The notes under the pieces are model-generated. The model did not search any database. It saw nothing but the letters and a program-made list of their open reading frames with translations, and was not told where the DNA came from. A stretch of 8,733 nt of DNA from RGIG2041 sp045546315. GTDB lineage: Bacteria > Bacillota > Clostridia > UBA1381 > UMGS1253. Location: positions 1 to 8,733 of the forward strand of contig JAZQCN010000097.1 in NCBI GenBank assembly GCA_045546315.1, given 5' to 3'. Every line of letters starts with the position of its first letter. Position 1 is the stretch's first letter. Made by a program: the position numbers and the translations under genes. Shown piece after piece: positions 6,874 through 8,733 of the stretch.

Positions 6874-6898
6874 GATAAAAATTCAAAATTGTGCATTT

Positions 6899-8173
6899 TT
6901 ATAAGAGATACATACCCAGAGCCATAATTCCGAGGTTGTTTTTGTATATTTCGTCAAATTGTGAGAGCGGTAGCGGGTTTTCTCCGCGTCCGACCTCAAC
7001 CGTATACCCCGGTCGATTATACTCTTGTATAAACCAATCCTTGTAGCCTGCCGCACCGGAAGCTGTCGGTGTTAGTTCAAGACTGTAGCCGCTCGCCTCA
7101 GAAAACGCTTCGCCGATTTCAAGAGAACGCGGTGGAAGATAGTTGTCAAACTTCCAATATATGACCTCGCCTTGCGAGTGAAACGATAGTGTCAATAAGA
7201 AAGCATTATCCCTCGTCAGCTTTGCCATGGCTGCACTCTCCGGCGCGGTAAGCGGCGCAGTGCCGACATAATCGCGCGGCGCAGGCTTATTATAGCCCTG
7301 CGCAAACTTAACTTCACGCGCACGCTCCCACTGCGCAGGATAGTTTAAATTCAGGTCGACTCCGGCAATATTTGCCTTCCACCCTGCCGGAAATGGTATA
7401 TCCGGAAATGCATCTGCAATTTCTTTTGCAGCAAGCATTGTTTCATTGCCGGCAACACCATTCACTAAATCCACCCCATCGGGATCAACCATTGGCACAA
7501 TGGAGAGATTTGTTTTTTTATACAAGCTTTGCGCATCAACGCCATAAATCAAATCACCGCGCACCACAGCTGCAGCATAGTTTTCCAAAAACCGCATCAC
7601 AAGCGGCACGGTAATCCATTCATTTGCATGATGTGCAGCGTTATACATCAGTGCGCGGCTGCCGCTGCCGATTTGCAGGCAATACATACGCTTGCCGAGC
7701 ACGCTTTCCCCAATGGACTCGGCAGTGCAAAACGGGTATCGCTTTAAAAAGCCTTCGACAAGCAAGGATAAATAATAATAGGTATAATGTACATTGGTCG
7801 CAACCAAATCAAAGCCGAGCGGCACCGTCAAAGCAGCGCCGACCTGCAAGTTTTGCGGATTCACCTGCGGATTGGCAATTCGAATCGCCGAAACGGTTGT
7901 ACCATATCGCGCGGCAAGGTTATAATAGCTGTCTCCCTCACGCACACGCACCGTACGGTAGCCCAGCAAATACGGGAGCAGCGCCCCAGCCGTTTGCGCA
8001 TCAACAACCCCACTCGCAGTGAGCAAATTCGCATTTTGAAATGTGCGCAGTGCTGCCTGCGTACGCACGCCGAATATACCATCAAGCACAAGCGCGGCAT
8101 CCGCACGAATAAGCGCAAGCTGTACAAGCTCTGTATATGCACCACTGTCACCGAGTTTCTGACCGAGAATCAA
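6899..8173 (-). CDS. M14C-type peptidoglycan endopeptidase with PG_binding_1 and LysM domains
   Basis: This is a zinc metallopeptidase predicted to cut the gamma-D-glutamyl-diaminopimelate bond of peptidoglycan stem peptides, like endopeptidase I of Bacillus sphaericus. The 424 residues hold a PG_binding_1 domain (about 3-67, with VLDGIFGVRTQAALRTFQ), one LysM domain (about 73-118, VREGDSYYNLAARYGTT...LTVP) and an M14 carboxypeptidase-fold domain (about 125-424). Zinc ligands are H182 and E185 in HHANEW and H332 in SFHSQG; the catalytic glutamate is E393 in TVEVGRGENP. GVDLNLNYPAQWE (271-283) lacks the carboxylate-binding arginine of carboxypeptidase A, as expected for the endopeptidase subfamily. 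There is no signal peptide, so it probably acts from inside the mother cell. The TTG start directly abuts the sigK TAA; AAGGAGGGG within the last sigK codons is 6 bases upstream, indicating translational coupling. Sporulation expression is inferred from this. Confidence 0.92.
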   Translation of the reverse strand: MILGQKLGDSGAYTELVQLALIRADAALVLDGIFGVRTQAALRTFQNANLLTASGVVDAQTAGALLPYLLGYRTVRVREGDSYYNLAARYGTTVSAIRIANPQVNPQNLQVGAALTVPLGFDLVATNVHYTYYYLSLLVEGFLKRYPFCTAESIGESVLGKRMYCLQIGSGSRALMYNAAHHANEWITVPLVMRFLENYAAAVVRGDLIYGVDAQSLYKKTNLSIVPMVDPDGVDLVNGVAGNETMLAAKEIADAFPDIPFPAGWKANIAGVDLNLNYPAQWERAREVKFAQGYNKPAPRDYVGTAPLTAPESAAMAKLTRDNAFLLTLSFHSQGEVIYWKFDNYLPPRSLEIGEAFSEASGYSLELTPTASGAAGYKDWFIQEYNRPGYTVEVGRGENPLPLSQFDEIYKNNLGIMALGMYLL

Positions 8174-8733
8174 TTATAACCCCTCCTTCGCGTCCTGCAT
8201 ACAAGCTTTAAGCTTTTCAATCGCTTTTTTCTCGATTCTGGAGACATAGGAACGCGAAATATGCATTTTCTGTGCAATCTCACGCTGTGCAAGTGCATCA
8301 TAACCGCCAAGACCGAAGCGCAGCATCAGCACCTCCCGCTCTCTTGGATTCAGACAAGCATTTATGCATGCATACAGCTTATCTATATTGTTTTTCAAAA
8401 CAATGCCATCCTCTATGTCCTCTGCCTCCTCGTGCAAAATATGTATTAAAGAGATGCTGTTGCCGTCGCCGTCCGTACCGACCGGCTCATCGAGCGAAAG
8501 CTCGCAGCGGCGATGCTTTTGCGCACGAAAGTGCATTAAAATCTCATTGTGTATGCAGCGCGCGGCATAGGTCGCCAGGCGAATTTTTTTATCGTCCTTA
8601 AAGCTGTCTATTGCTTTGATTAATCCGATTGTACCAATGGAAATCAAATCCTCACTGTCTACACCCGTTGCATTACCGTATTTTTTCACCACATGCGCAA
8701 CCAAGCGCAGATTCCTTTCAATCAGTTTATCCC
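8174..8733 (-). CDS. sigK: Sporulation sigma factor SigK, partial (N-terminus outside the window)
   Basis: SigK directs RNA polymerase to late mother-cell genes during sporulation. The visible 185 C-terminal residues begin DKLIERNLRLVAHVVKKYG, an internal region 2 sequence, and the frame runs off the right edge, so the start and any pro-sequence are not seen. Region 2 contains EDLISIGTIGLIKAIDSFK and LATYAARCIHNEILMHFR; region 4 contains LNPREREVLMLRFGLGG and the helix-turn-helix QREIAQKMHISRSYVSRIEKKAIEKLK. The wording VAHVVKKY, EILMHFR, ISLIHIL and SRSYVSRIEK favours SigK over SigE, which typically has EILMYLR and SQSYISRLEK. The frame is unbroken, so no skin-like element splits this part of the gene. 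The end (DAKEGL, TAA) contains the ribosome site of the following peptidase gene. Confidence 0.9.
   Translation of the reverse strand, partial: DKLIERNLRLVAHVVKKYGNATGVDSEDLISIGTIGLIKAIDSFKDDKKIRLATYAARCIHNEILMHFRAQKHRRCELSLDEPVGTDGDGNSISLIHILHEEAEDIEDGIVLKNNIDKLYACINACLNPREREVLMLRFGLGGYDALAQREIAQKMHISRSYVSRIEKKAIEKLKACMQDAKEGL

Noticed and set aside
7624..8179. Plus-strand open frames of 130-132 residues opposite the M14 peptidase gene
   Set aside because: They overlap each other and a well-supported gene, are rich in Arg, His and Gln, and match no domain I recognise.
8174..8733. SigE instead of SigK
   Set aside because: The signature segments EILMHFR, VAHVVKKY and SRSYVSRIEK match SigK better than SigE as I know them, although the missing N-terminus leaves a small doubt.

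Overview
The window looks like ordinary chromosomal DNA from a spore-forming, probably anaerobic member of the Clostridia (an Oscillospiraceae/Ruminococcaceae-like organism is a reasonable guess). The evidence is a sigma-K-type mother-cell sigma factor, a DUF6062 protein, strong AGGAGG-type ribosome binding sites, TTG and GTG starts, moderate GC content and consensus TTGACA/TATAAT promoters. There are eight protein genes. No RNA gene, CRISPR array, insertion sequence or phage gene was seen.

Left part: a plus-strand DUF6062 protein with two cysteine/histidine knuckles (48-791) faces a minus-strand operon running prmA - rsmE - small four-helix membrane protein (3097 down to 839). Between them is one hairpin terminator. 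prmA methylates ribosomal protein L11 and rsmE methylates 16S rRNA; their pairing is common in Firmicutes. Across a 192-bp gap holding two divergent consensus promoters is a plus-strand RluA-family pseudouridine synthase (3290-4246). Three of the genes here therefore modify the ribosome or RNA.

Middle part: a perfect palindromic terminator separates the pseudouridine synthase from a convergent minus-strand malic enzyme (5444-4272). Upstream of it is a class I aspartate-type aminotransferase (6779-5592), also on the minus strand, with its own promoter and terminator. The two enzymes work at the malate/oxaloacetate/pyruvate and aspartate node.

Right part: the 3' two thirds or more of sigK (8733-8174, running off the window) directly abuts a gene for an M14C-type peptidoglycan endopeptidase with an N-terminal PG_binding_1 domain and a LysM domain (8173-6899). 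The peptidase's Shine-Dalgarno sequence lies inside the last codons of sigK and its TTG start touches the sigK stop. This strongly suggests translational coupling and mother-cell expression late in sporulation. It is the most interesting arrangement in the window. The rest reads as well-organised housekeeping DNA, and I see no clear sign of a wholly new system.
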